Source of the DNA: Vreelandella rituensis
GTDB taxonomy: Bacteria; Pseudomonadota; Gammaproteobacteria; Pseudomonadales; Halomonadaceae
Length of the DNA stretch: 64,000 nucleotides
NCBI RefSeq assembly: GCF_003336665.1
Contig: NZ_QPIJ01000004.1
Span: 56,295 to 120,294 of the forward strand
Direction of reading: 5' to 3'
This document shows, piece by piece, positions 38,436-47,517 of this stretch. The position numbers and the translations under genes were made by a program. Position 1 is the stretch's first letter. Each line of letters starts with the position of its first letter. The notes beneath the pieces were generated by a model, which was not told the DNA's origin, searched no databases, and worked only from the letters and a program-made list of their open reading frames with translations.

Positions 38436-39089
38436 TCATGGTGGTGGACTGCTATGTGCCTGCCTAGACTCACTTCCTTTGAGCCTGAAATGGGCGTACA
38501 GGAACTGCTGAGCGTTGCCTCCTGGTGTGCGGTGCTCGTCGATACGGTGACTGATGAGCTCGAAATGAGGCCCTAAGTGCTCGCACAACCGTTCGATATC
38601 GTGACGGACCACTTCCAGCCCACTGCACTGCTTGGGGCCTTCTGGCCCGAAGACGGCCATCACCAAATGCCCATCGGTAGTCAGGCTGTGTAGCACCTGT
38701 TGGACATAGGCAGCCTGCTGCTCTGGCTCGATCAGAAAATGAAAGACGGCGCGATCATGCCAGACGACATAGTGATGTTCGGGCAGGTTGGCCTGGGTGA
38801 TGTCGTCCACCAGCCATTTCACGGTACGCGCAGCGGTTCCCAAGCGCTGCCGTGTCGTCTGGATCGCTTCGCCTGAAATATCCAGGACACTGATCTTTCG
38901 GTAGCCGAGCGCGAGAAGGTCATCGACCAGCGTAGACTCGCCGCCCCCCACGTCGATGATAGGGGCACTGCGGTCCGGTGCGGCCTGTTGAATGAGCTGC
39001 ACCGACTTTTCAAGGTGCGGGCGATACCAACTGACTTCATCGGGTGCTTTCTCGCGGTACACCGCTTCCCAGTGAGCTTTGGTCGTCAT
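38436..39089 (-). CDS. Class I SAM-dependent methyltransferase
   Basis: A 217-residue methyltransferase: N-terminal HWEAVYREKAPDEVSWYRP, motif I IIDVGGGESTLVDDLL, motif II ISVLDISGEAI, the DDITQANLP acidic region, and HDRAVFHFLIEPEQQAAYV for motif IV. The start HWE.VY..K...E.SWY is typical of a subgroup of small-molecule methyltransferases, including some annotated for tellurite or thiopurine resistance, but substrate is not established. ATG 39089 is preferred over the TTG six codons upstream. Its 3' end lies 15 nt from the MITE-side target duplication. Confidence 0.85.
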   Translation of the reverse strand: MTTKAHWEAVYREKAPDEVSWYRPHLEKSVQLIQQAAPDRSAPIIDVGGGESTLVDDLLALGYRKISVLDISGEAIQTTRQRLGTAARTVKWLVDDITQANLPEHHYVVWHDRAVFHFLIEPEQQAAYVQQVLHSLTTDGHLVMAVFGPEGPKQCSGLEVVRHDIERLCEHLGPHFELISHRIDEHRTPGGNAQQFLYAHFRLKGSESRQAHSSPPP

Positions 39090-39543
39090 AGCGGTCTCGA
39101 AGGTCAATATCTGAATTTTTCAACTTATTAAAGCTTGAGGAGCAGGGCAAGACCTCTTATAAACCCACTATTTCGGATACCCGAAAAAAACTCGCCACGA
39201 TGGGTTTTGAAGGCACCAAGGTTAGGATTTAACGAGATGTCTCACTTTCCATATCACCCAGCGCTGCCCCCGTGCGGCGTTTTATGTCGCTACCTGAGTT
39301 TATCTGCCTTACAGCATAAAGCGGCTCTGTGCTGCTGGGGAAGCCCGAGCTCCGCCACGGTTGCCTTGATGTCCTAATGCCGATCTTCACTATACTCCAC
39401 GTTTCCCCTGAATAAGATGCTTGAAGAGGTGCTTAAGTGCTACTTGTCTGATATTAAAACAAAAAAAAGCAGCCATCACATCGGCCGCCATTCACTCGCT
39501 TCTCAAGGCCAGTTAGCCTCATGCTCAAGGTTCCTGACGTCCC
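39090..39543. other. Intergenic region without a supported gene
   Basis: About 450 bp between the methyltransferase start and the patatin stop. Only short frames with no family resemblance or ribosome sites are present. A TTATTAAAGC-rich stretch near 39123 may belong to the methyltransferase promoter. A terminator for the patatin gene lies at 39461-39490. Confidence 0.6.
39461..39490 (-). terminator. Terminator downstream of the patatin gene
   Basis: On the minus strand GCGGCC, an 8-nt loop and GGCTGC (one G-U pair) are followed by TTTTTTTTGTTTT. It lies about 55 nt past the patatin stop. Confidence 0.75.
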
Positions 39544-40587
39544 CTAGCCTTGGTGCTGGGCGCCGATACCTTGGAAAATCTGACGAAGATCGACACTCGA
39601 ACGCTCACCGATGGCGGCAAAATTCTCATCCAGCCAGTGTGTGACGGTGTCACGACCGAGATCGCGCAGCTTGGTGAGAAACTTCCATTCGGCATTCATC
39701 TTCGATGAAGCGCCCAGCGGTATCAGTTCCGCCTGGTTTTCCACGACATGCACTCTTACCTGATGGTATTCATCGGCCGAGAGCTTGCCCTGGCGGATCA
39801 GCCGGTCGACAAAGTCGATCCCGCGCAGTTCCTTGAGCAGGCTGCTGTTGAAGCTGATCTCGTTCATCCGGTTTTGTATGTCCTGGGAGTTCCTCGGCGC
39901 GCCCTTGCGCTCGATCGGATTGATCTGAATCACCAGGATGTCATTGGTACCGGTCTCACCGTGAAAGGGAAATAGCGACGGATTACCCATGTAGCCGCCA
40001 TCCCAGTAGGGCACGCCATCGATCTCGACAGCCTGATAAAGATGAGGTAGACAGGCCGAGGCCATCAACATATCCACCGTTATCTCCTCGCGAGGGAAGA
40101 CCTTGACATTGCCGCTCTCCACATTGGTGGCCGAAATGTAAAGTTTGAATGCAGTGCAACTACGCACCCTGTCAAAATCGATGTTCTTCTCTACCAGGTC
40201 ACGCAACGGATTGATATTCATCGGATTAAGCTGATAGGGCGAAGCCACGCGGGAAAGTGCATCCATAGCGTGATACATGGGATTGTTCCCCAGCCCCCAG
40301 TTGCCCGTAAGAATATCGTAGGGCGTGCGTTTCATCAGGCTGTTCTTTGCGCCGTTGCCCATGGATCGCCAAAAATGTTCGAGTGCCTCCCGCCCGCCTT
40401 CGGGGCCATCGCGGGTGAAACCATCGGCCAGTGCCACCGCGTTCATCGCCCCCGCCGAAGTACCCGAGATCCCGGCGATCTGCAGCCGCCCGTCCTCGAG
40501 AATCCGATCCAGAACCCCCCAGGTGAAAGCGCCATGCGCACCTCCACCCTGAAGGGCGAGGTTAATGAGTTTGGGTTTCTGTGCCAT
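39544..40587 (-). CDS. Patatin-like phospholipase/esterase
   Basis: A 347-residue Ser/Asp dyad lipid hydrolase. Oxyanion hole ALQGGGAHGAFTWGVLD lies at the N-terminus, the nucleophile elbow is GISGTSAGAMNAV (GxSxG), and the catalytic Asp is in YWDGGYMGNP. It has no signal peptide, so it is probably cytosolic; bacterial cytosolic members act on phospholipids or acyl chains. ATG 40587 (AQKPKLINLALQGGG) is the sensible start; the open frame goes on for 83 codons into the neighbouring Crp/Fnr gene without protein-like character. Confidence 0.9.
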   Translation of the reverse strand: MAQKPKLINLALQGGGAHGAFTWGVLDRILEDGRLQIAGISGTSAGAMNAVALADGFTRDGPEGGREALEHFWRSMGNGAKNSLMKRTPYDILTGNWGLGNNPMYHAMDALSRVASPYQLNPMNINPLRDLVEKNIDFDRVRSCTAFKLYISATNVESGNVKVFPREEITVDMLMASACLPHLYQAVEIDGVPYWDGGYMGNPSLFPFHGETGTNDILVIQINPIERKGAPRNSQDIQNRMNEISFNSSLLKELRGIDFVDRLIRQGKLSADEYHQVRVHVVENQAELIPLGASSKMNAEWKFLTKLRDLGRDTVTHWLDENFAAIGERSSVDLRQIFQGIGAQHQG

Positions 40588-40780
40588 GTTCAGTCCTATC
40601 GGGTGGTGGATAGCCTGGGCATCGAGACCGGCAAGAAGGTCATGAAATAGTCGGATGCACGGGCTACACGCAGCATAAAGACATGGCGAGAAGGCTGTCT
40701 GTTTGGTGGCGTACATAGCTACTTGACGCTGGAGAGCAGTGGGAGGGGTTGGGAGTAAGATCAGTGCTGAAATTGCTCCC

Positions 40781-41494
40781 TTATAAGACCGCCAGCACCT
40801 TGGCGTATAGCGCACAATCTTTGGTATAGCACTCACAGGAAGCTACGATCAGCCCTGGTCGATCGAGCACCTCGATGGTGCCACGGTGGTAACGAATCAA
40901 GCCACGCGTCTGCAGCGCTATCGCCGCCAGAGTAATCCCTGCACGCCTGACACCGAGCATCATGGCCAGAAATTCATGGGTCAGCTGCAACTGATCAGAC
41001 CTGGCGCGATCTTGGGTCATCAGCAGCCATCGGGCGAGGCGGCCCTCAATTTGATGAAAATGGTTACAGGCCGCTGTCTTCGCCAGTTGGCTCATCACCA
41101 CATAGAGATACCCTTTCAGCCGTTGATGCAGTACAGGGCATTCCTGGAGTAGCCACTGGAAGCGGGCAGTGTTTATGCGCAGGGCCGCCCCCGCACCTTG
41201 CACTAATGCGAGCAGCGGTGTCTCTTCGATGCCCAGCACCAGGGAGGTGCCCAGCATTCCCTCTCGTCCCGCCATCCCGACTTCCAGCCGGTTGTCGGCA
41301 TCGGTGACGACAATAAGTGAAATGAAGCTATCGATGGGGAAGTAGGCGTGGGTGACTGTCTCGGTGGGCTGGAATAGTACTTCGCCGAAAGCAAGCTCCA
41401 CGGTTTCGCACTCAGCCATGAAAGCATCCCGCTCGACGTCCGGCAGCTCGGCAAGGAGTTGATTGGCAATGGGAACGTGCAAAATAGACGTCAT
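40781..41494 (-). CDS. Crp/Fnr-family transcriptional regulator (paralogue A)
   Basis: A 237-residue regulator. The N-terminal cyclic-nucleotide-fold has AYFPIDSFISLIV and GMAGREGMLGTSLVLG; the C-terminal HTH_Crp domain contains LTHEFLAMMLGVRRAGITLAA and ends with the RGTIEVLDRPGLIVASCECY motif. It has no N-terminal Fnr cysteine cluster and no clear cAMP-binding Arg-Ser pair. It shares architecture and the C-terminal DRPGL...CECY signature with the next gene, so the two are tandem paralogues. Ligand unknown. Confidence 0.88.
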   Translation of the reverse strand: MTSILHVPIANQLLAELPDVERDAFMAECETVELAFGEVLFQPTETVTHAYFPIDSFISLIVVTDADNRLEVGMAGREGMLGTSLVLGIEETPLLALVQGAGAALRINTARFQWLLQECPVLHQRLKGYLYVVMSQLAKTAACNHFHQIEGRLARWLLMTQDRARSDQLQLTHEFLAMMLGVRRAGITLAAIALQTRGLIRYHRGTIEVLDRPGLIVASCECYTKDCALYAKVLAVL

Positions 41495-41698
41495 GTGCCT
41501 CTCCGGTTATAAGAACCTGGCAAACGGCACAATGACGATTAATATCATTGCGATGTCGACTGCAGATTGAGACGCCGTCATCAGATTTTTTGACGGTATA
41601 TCTGCATATTAACATTAGGTAAGTCAAGCGTCGGCACGCTAGCGTACATAACTCGATAATGCCTGTTCCGATTAGGTTTTTTGCAGCAGTTCGGTCAC

Positions 41699-42418
41699 TC
41701 ACATAACCTCATGATGGTTTAGCAGGCGGTCGTACTCGAGCTTGACCACCGCATAGCACTCGCAGACACGCGCCTCCAGCCCCGGCCGGTCAATCACGGT
41801 GATATGCCCACGATGGTAGGAGATCAGGCCGGCCCTCTGGAGTTTCCCCGCCGCCTCGGTCACCCCCTCGCGACGCACGCCCAGCATATTGGCGATCAAT
41901 TCCTGGGTCATGACCAGTTTATCGCCCGGCAGCCGGTCAATGCTGAGTAGCAGCCAGCGGCATAGCTGCTGATCGACGTTGTGATGACGATTGCATACCG
42001 CCGTTTGCGCCATCTGTGTCAGCAAGGCTTGGGTATAGCGCAGCAGCAATCGCTGCATGGGGCCGGCGCGGTAGAATTCGTTTTTGAGCAGTTGACCCTT
42101 GAGACGGTAGGCCTGCCCGGCACTCTGAACGATCGCTCGGCTGGGCGTGGTCTTACCACCCATGAACAGCGAGACGCCCACAACTCCTTCGTGGCCCACC
42201 ACGGCAATTTCCGTCGAGGCACCATTCTCCATCACGCACAGCAGCGAGACGATGGAATCCAGTGGAAAGTAGACGTGGCTCATTTGTCGACCTGATTCAC
42301 TCAGCGATTGACCCAGTGTCAGCGTCACTTTCTCTAAATTAGGCAGCAGCCTAGCAAGTTCCTCTTCTGGCAGCATGCCAAGCAAAGCATTTTGCTGGAA
42401 ATCACAAGGTTCTAGCAT
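41699..42418 (-). CDS. Crp/Fnr-family transcriptional regulator (paralogue B)
   Basis: A 239-residue regulator with the same plan as its neighbour: HVYFPLDSIVSLLCVMENG and GHEGVVGVSLFMGG in the sensor fold, MTQELIANMLGVRREGVTEAAGKLQ for the HTH (shown in pieces), then HITVIDRPGLEARVCECYAVV. ATG 42418 opens the conserved part; the frame extends 21 codons. The 204-nt gap to paralogue A is AT-rich and probably holds A's own promoter. These Crp/Fnr proteins are common stress or redox regulators in halophiles and betaproteobacteria, but targets are not inferable. Confidence 0.88.
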   Translation of the reverse strand: MLEPCDFQQNALLGMLPEEELARLLPNLEKVTLTLGQSLSESGRQMSHVYFPLDSIVSLLCVMENGASTEIAVVGHEGVVGVSLFMGGKTTPSRAIVQSAGQAYRLKGQLLKNEFYRAGPMQRLLLRYTQALLTQMAQTAVCNRHHNVDQQLCRWLLLSIDRLPGDKLVMTQELIANMLGVRREGVTEAAGKLQRAGLISYHRGHITVIDRPGLEARVCECYAVVKLEYDRLLNHHEVM

Positions 42419-43173
42419 TGAATACCCCCAATTATCCCTAGCTATCGCGCAACTTTTACTACAATTACCTATGCAAGGCATCGGTTATAGGCGTTTTTAT
42501 GCCGCCATATCAAGTTGATAGGCACACCTATTTTAAGTATAGATTGTCCTGAGGCCATTACTGTACGCTAGCGCACACAGGGCTTTCTGATCAGGCTCAG
42601 AAACCGCGAGTCGTATCAGAGGAAAGGGGGATTACGGGGATTTAACCAGACCATGTTCGTCAGCGTACAGTCAGCTGCTGGCTTATCATTTAGTATCAAT
42701 TTGAGTGCGGCAACGGACATGCCTTGACAGGATGTTACGCCTTGCGCTGCAAGGAATGTAGCGCCTCCCTCTCGAATATTCACTGCCACAAGCATCTTTG
42801 TGGTCGTGATCTCATATTGATTCTGCACCTTACCTTCAAGCTCGGGCCGGGTGTTGCTGCGGCCGCCTTGAGAATTCGCCATGTGTTCGATTGCGCACAG
42901 AAGCGAGTCGTGTGACTTACTTATGATCGAGAAACCACCTGCACCTTCTCCATAGCCAAGGAATAAATTCCTCTTAGGTTTTTGATGAATGGATGCTGTA
43001 GTTTCAAAAAATCAAGGAACAGATACATGGGGTTGGAAGCGCTCTTGCAAGCGGGATCAAGGCTCATTGTGATCTCGAACGATACCATAAAACAAAAAAT
43101 TCGTACCCCGGCCAAAGCGCAGATAAAGAGCGAGATCATGTTCTGCATTAACTGCGAAAAAGGTGACGTTCAG
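42419..43173. other. Long interval without a convincing gene
   Basis: About 755 bp. A minus-strand frame at 42616-42882 (88 codons, ATG start but no ribosome site and no family resemblance) is the only candidate and I do not call it. The right part (42982-43173) is in frame with the GGDEF-EAL gene, and its true start could lie there. The left ~130 bp contain the paralogue B promoter region, AT-rich. Confidence 0.5.
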
Positions 43174-44937
43174 ATGCTTGAGGATACCACTGAACAGAAA
43201 TATGCCGACACGCGGTTGCGTGACGTCGAAGCCGCCCTGCAGGCCGCAACGGAATGGGCCCAAGTGACATTGAATTCAATCGGTGATGCCGTGGTCACCA
43301 CTGACCTGGAGTGTCGGGTCACCTACCTGAACCGAGTGGCCGAAACGCTGACCGGTTGGTCGAGTATCGATGCCCTAGGCAAGCCCTTGGCTCAGGTCTT
43401 TACGCTCATCGATAGTCAGACGCTTCAGGCGGCCACCAATCCGGCGCAGCGTGCCATGGAAGAAAACCGCACTGTCGGGCTCGCCATGGATTGCGTGCTG
43501 ATTCGACAAGATGGTAGCCAATTGGAAATAGAAGATTCGGCCGCGCCCATCCATGACCGTGACGGCTGCATCAAGGGGGCAGTGATCGTGTTTCATGATG
43601 CCTGTCACTCGCCCACCCATTCGTCCAAGCTGGCTTATCAGGCGCAGCATGATGCGCTCACCGATCTGCCCAATCGTGTTCTACTCTCGGAACGCCTCTC
43701 CCGGGCCATCGGTCTGGCAAAACGGCATCAGCATCAGGTCGCGTTGTTGTACCTGGATCTCGATGCTTTCAAGGCCGTCAACGATTCCCTTGGCCATGCT
43801 GTCGGTGACTTTCTATTACAGTCGGTGGCTGGTCGCCTCAGCGAATGTATCCGCGACACGGACACGATATGCCGCCAGGGGGGCGATGAGTTCGTGGTAC
43901 TGCTGAGTGAAATTGAAAACCCCCAGGATGCCGTAAGGATTGCGGAAAAAATCCTTGGCTCGTTAGCCGAGCCGTACCGAATCTGCAATCACGAGCTGCG
44001 CATTACCACCAGTATCGGAATCAGCCTTTATCCCGATCACGGTACCGATGATCATACCTTGCTCAATAATGCTGATACGGCCATGTATCACGCCAAGAAA
44101 AGCGGACCCAACCATTACCAGTTGTTTGAGGCCGAGATGCATGCCTTGAAAATGCAACATAGCCATTTGAAGTCTCAGTTGCAGCCGGCTTTAAAGGCAG
44201 ACGCCCTTTTTCTCGATTTCCAGCCCAGGATAGATATCGCCACCGGGTATCCAGTCAGTGCAGAAGCGCTGGTTCGTTGGCGTAATCCGACGCTGGGTCT
44301 CATACAACCCTCGGTGTTCCTTCCCGTGGCAGAAGCCTGCGGTCTAATCGTCCCCATTGGTCACTGGGTACTGAGCGAGGCCTGCCGGCGTTTACAGAAG
44401 TGGCGTGCGGAGGGTGTCGAGATCGTGCCCATAGCCGTGAACATGTCGGCCATTGAACTGTGCGACAAGACATTGCCCGCCCGTATTGCCGACATCTTGA
44501 CCAAGACCGGGCTAGAAGCGCATTTTTTAGAACTGGAGGTGACCGAGAGCTGCCTCATGCAACTTTATACCGACACCTCAATATCGACACTGGTCGAGTT
44601 GAGTCGTATGGGGGTACGCATTGCCATCGACGACTTCGGCGCCGGAAGTGTTAGCCTGAAGCACTTGAAGTGCTTTCCAATCAATATGCTCAATATCGCG
44701 CCCTGTTTTGTTCATGACATGCTTGATGACCGGGAAAATGTCAGTTTCATCAAGGCTCTTATCAATTTTGGCCAGGATTTGTCCTTGCGCGTTATCGCCA
44801 AGGGCGTCGAGACACAAGCACAATTCGACCATCTCAAGTTACAAGGTTGTGATGGTGCCCAGGGTTTCTTGTTCAGTAAGTCATTGTCGGCAAAAGACTT
44901 CCGGGGGTTACTCGATCCTGATTGGCCCAGATTGTAA
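43174..44937 (+). CDS. PAS-GGDEF-EAL protein with degenerate EAL domain
   Basis: A ~587-residue c-di-GMP signalling protein. A PAS domain at about residues 20-140 (TLNSIGDAVVTTDLECRVTY, then AETLTGW) precedes a GGDEF domain with an intact RQGGDEFV active site and an RDTD inhibitory I-site exactly five residues before it. The EAL domain keeps AEALVRW, AVNMSA, VTES and IDDFGAG, but the catalytic KID is NIA (MLNIAPCFV) and the EGVET motif is KGVET. So diguanylate cyclase activity is expected and phosphodiesterase activity is doubtful. ATG 43174 follows AAGGTGA; ATG 43027 after AAGGA and 42982 are alternatives. Confidence 0.88.
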   Translation: MLEDTTEQKYADTRLRDVEAALQAATEWAQVTLNSIGDAVVTTDLECRVTYLNRVAETLTGWSSIDALGKPLAQVFTLIDSQTLQAATNPAQRAMEENRTVGLAMDCVLIRQDGSQLEIEDSAAPIHDRDGCIKGAVIVFHDACHSPTHSSKLAYQAQHDALTDLPNRVLLSERLSRAIGLAKRHQHQVALLYLDLDAFKAVNDSLGHAVGDFLLQSVAGRLSECIRDTDTICRQGGDEFVVLLSEIENPQDAVRIAEKILGSLAEPYRICNHELRITTSIGISLYPDHGTDDHTLLNNADTAMYHAKKSGPNHYQLFEAEMHALKMQHSHLKSQLQPALKADALFLDFQPRIDIATGYPVSAEALVRWRNPTLGLIQPSVFLPVAEACGLIVPIGHWVLSEACRRLQKWRAEGVEIVPIAVNMSAIELCDKTLPARIADILTKTGLEAHFLELEVTESCLMQLYTDTSISTLVELSRMGVRIAIDDFGAGSVSLKHLKCFPINMLNIAPCFVHDMLDDRENVSFIKALINFGQDLSLRVIAKGVETQAQFDHLKLQGCDGAQGFLFSKSLSAKDFRGLLDPDWPRL

Positions 44938-45048
44938 TTGCGCTATCTGCATTTAGCATGGCGCTGTATCGGCGCTACACTGTCCAGGTCATCTCACGAA
45001 GCCAGATCCCGTTGCCAAACCGGATCAGCGACAGCCAAGAGGCCGATC

Positions 45049-45786
45049 ATGAACGCAAGCAAGATTCTTCAGCAGTTGATGCAACAAGCCGGTGGCAGCA
45101 GCAATAACACCAAAGGCAGCAGTGGCTCAATGGATGTGAAAGGCATTCTGGAAGGGCTTTCCAAGCAATTTGGCGGTAACGAGGGGCAAAAAGGGCAGTC
45201 CGGAAAGGCGTCAAGCGAGGGCGGTTTCGATATGAAAAGCCTGCTGGGCGGAAGCGCCATGGGGCTACTGGTGGGTTCCAGTCGCGGCCGAAAATTGGGC
45301 GGCAAGGCATTGAAGTACGGCGCGATTGCCGGGGTGGGAATGTTAGCCTGGAAGGCTTGGCAGAATTCTCAGGCAAGCGCCGCTGATGAAGCGGCCGAGG
45401 GTAAGCCGGTGGAGCGATTGAGCGGCTCCTCTCAGGAGCAGCGAAGCCTGGAATTATTGCAAGCCATGATCATGGCGGCACGTGCCGATGGGCATATCGA
45501 TGCGCGTGAGCAGGAGTTGATTACTCAGCAAATCGACGCCTTGGGCGCCGACCAGGAGCTGCATGCCTGGATGGAGCGTCAACTCAAGGCGCCGTTGGAT
45601 GCCCAGGCGTTGGCGTGCGAGGCGGATTCCCCGCAAGCCGCGCGCGAGATCTACCTGATGAGCGTGGCCGTGATCGATGAGAAAAATCCCATGGAGCATG
45701 CCTGGCTGGAGCAGCTTGCATCAGCATTGAAACTGGAGCCGAGCATGGTCGATGAGTTGGAGCGCCAGGCGCTGGCCGCAGGGTAA
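45049..45786 (+). CDS. YebE-like TerB/DUF533 inner-membrane protein
   Basis: A 245-residue protein. The first ~75 residues are low-complexity, Gly/Ser/Gln/Lys-rich; one hydrophobic segment (about 85-100, KYGAIAGVGMLAWKAW) follows; the C-terminal ~120 residues form a TerB-type helical domain with LLQAMIMAARADGHIDAREQ, an acidic metal-binding-like motif. This is the DUF533/YebE family of unknown function, linked to stress responses in other bacteria. ATG 45049 with AAGAGG upstream is the start; the longer frame is unsupported. Confidence 0.88.
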   Translation: MNASKILQQLMQQAGGSSNNTKGSSGSMDVKGILEGLSKQFGGNEGQKGQSGKASSEGGFDMKSLLGGSAMGLLVGSSRGRKLGGKALKYGAIAGVGMLAWKAWQNSQASAADEAAEGKPVERLSGSSQEQRSLELLQAMIMAARADGHIDAREQELITQQIDALGADQELHAWMERQLKAPLDAQALACEADSPQAAREIYLMSVAVIDEKNPMEHAWLEQLASALKLEPSMVDELERQALAAG

Positions 45787-45827
45787 GAGAGCGGCGCAGT
45801 CCTTCAAAGAAAACGTCTCGAAAAATC

Positions 45828-46670
45828 TTAACCGCCGACGAGATCCCCGCCGTTGGGATGCAACGTCTGGCCGGTCATGTAGGAGCCATCCTCGCAGGCC
45901 AGAAATAGTATGCACGAGGCGACTTCATTGGGTTGGCCGGCCCTGCCTAGCGGTGAACCCTTGCCGAATGTGGTTAGTTTTTCCTTGGGGAAGGAGGCGG
46001 GAATCAACGGTGTCCAGATGGGGCCGGGGGCCACTGCATTGACCCGGATGCCGTCTTCCGCCAGCTTGCTGGACAGGGCGCGCGTCAACGATAGAATGGC
46101 GCCCTTGGTGGCGGAATAATCCACCAGCAGATCTTGGCCGCGAAAGGCGGTGACCGAGGTGACGTTGATAATCGAAGCCCCAGCTTTCAAATGCGGTAAG
46201 GCGGATTGCACCACAAAAAACGGGCCGAACAGGTTGGTATCGAAAGTGCGCCGAATCTGCTCTTCGGGAATGTCGGTGACGTTGGATTGGGCGTGCTGTT
46301 CACCGGCGTTGTTGACCACGATATCCAGACCGCCGAACCGTTTGACGGTTTCCTCCACGGCCCGCTTTGCTTCCTGCTTGGAGCCGATATCGCCGTTCAG
46401 TGCGAGTCCTTCGCAGCCTTCGTCGCGCATGAGGGCCAGGGTGGCCTTGGCATCCTCGTGCTCATCCTTGTAATGAATGGCGACATTGGCGCCTTCGCGG
46501 GCGAACAGCACGGCGGTGGCACGCCCAATCCCGCTATCGCCCCCGGTAATCAGCGCCGTCTTGCCCTTGAGCCGATCAGAACCGGGATAACGCGGTTGGT
46601 AGTCGGGCTCCGGTGACATGAGATGTTCCATGCCGGGTTGGCGGGGTTGAGTCTGTCCTGACGTATCCAT
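45828..46670 (-). CDS. SDR-family NAD(P)-dependent oxidoreductase (YghA-like)
   Basis: A 280-residue short-chain dehydrogenase with the extended N-terminal stretch (PDYQPRYPGSDRLKGK) typical of the YghA/GsiB-type stress SDRs. Motifs: cofactor TALITGGDSGIGRATA, NNAGEQH, catalytic SVTAF with YSATKGA (Tyr-x-x-x-Lys), and the PGPIWTPLIP loop. The N-terminal QPRQPGMEHLMSPEP is flexible. AAGGAG precedes the ATG. Substrate is unknown; relatives are annotated as glucose 1-dehydrogenase-like or as general stress proteins. Confidence 0.9.
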   Translation of the reverse strand: MDTSGQTQPRQPGMEHLMSPEPDYQPRYPGSDRLKGKTALITGGDSGIGRATAVLFAREGANVAIHYKDEHEDAKATLALMRDEGCEGLALNGDIGSKQEAKRAVEETVKRFGGLDIVVNNAGEQHAQSNVTDIPEEQIRRTFDTNLFGPFFVVQSALPHLKAGASIINVTSVTAFRGQDLLVDYSATKGAILSLTRALSSKLAEDGIRVNAVAPGPIWTPLIPASFPKEKLTTFGKGSPLGRAGQPNEVASCILFLACEDGSYMTGQTLHPNGGDLVGG

Positions 46671-46803
46671 CGTCCGCTTCTCCTTTTCTACACACTGATG
46701 TTTAGCCTTTTCACTTGAGCTATCGCTAACCTGAGAATTGGCTTGTCGGCAGTATAGAAAAGAAGAAGCGATTATTCCCGACTATCCAGCGAGGACGGTA
46801 TGT

Positions 46804-47457
46804 TCAATCGGCGCCGGTAAATGTCGGCCCGCCGGCTTCTTCACCCCAGACTTCCTCCAGGCGTTCGTCACGCCCACAGCTGTAGCGGTAAAACTTGTAG
46901 CGCAGCGGATTGCGTTCCGCGTAGTCCTGATGATATTTTTCGGCTTCCCAGAACGTATCGGCGGGCACGATCTGCGTGGCGATTTCGCGGCCGAGGTGCG
47001 CTTCCAGCTCGTTTTTCGAGGCTTCCGCCAAGCGTTTTTGCTCTTCATCGTGATAGAAGATTGCCGAGCGGTATTGAGAGCCGACGTCACAGAACTGGCG
47101 ATCCTCGGCAAAGGGGTCGATGTTGCGCCAGAACACGTCCAGAAGCTGCGAGTAGCTTATCTGCTGCGGGTCATAGTGAAACTGAATTGCTTCAGCATGG
47201 CCGGTATCGCCCTGAGTAACGGCTTCATAACTAGGATTTTCCACGCTACCCCCGATATAGCCGGAGACGGCATCGTCAATGCCCGGCTGGCGTTCAAAGG
47301 GAGATTCCATGCACCAGAAACAGCCCCCGGCGAAGGTGGCAAGGTGGCTGTCGCCGGTCTCGGCAAGAACGCTGGGGGAGGTGATCAGCCCTAGCGCAAG
47401 GGCCAGCGTGCTGAGCGGGAAAACTGTTGCCAGATCAGGGTGCTTCGAGTAGCTCAT
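46804..47457 (-). CDS. msrA: Exported peptide-methionine (S)-S-oxide reductase
   Basis: MsrA reduces methionine-S-sulfoxide in proteins. The N-terminal ~32 residues are a signal peptide (LSTLALALGLITSPSVLA), so the enzyme acts in the periplasm. The active site is GGCFWCMESPFE, with HAEAIQFHYDP, DVGSQYRSAIFYH and AEKYHQDYAERNP as further signatures. ATG 47457 (SYSKHPDLATV) is chosen; an upstream frame start exists. No msrB or msrP lies alongside. Periplasmic MsrA usually depends on an external electron donor, which is not seen here. Confidence 0.93.
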   Translation of the reverse strand: MSYSKHPDLATVFPLSTLALALGLITSPSVLAETGDSHLATFAGGCFWCMESPFERQPGIDDAVSGYIGGSVENPSYEAVTQGDTGHAEAIQFHYDPQQISYSQLLDVFWRNIDPFAEDRQFCDVGSQYRSAIFYHDEEQKRLAEASKNELEAHLGREIATQIVPADTFWEAEKYHQDYAERNPLRYKFYRYSCGRDERLEEVWGEEAGGPTFTGAD

Positions 47458-47517
47458 AGGGAGGCCATCCAATGTGGGTGTGCCTCCCATTGAGTGTCGG
47501 TTGCGGCAAGGGTTCCG

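Noticed and set aside
42616..42882. 88-codon minus-strand ORF
   Set aside because: No ribosome site, no homologue recognised, unusual codon use; not enough to call a gene.
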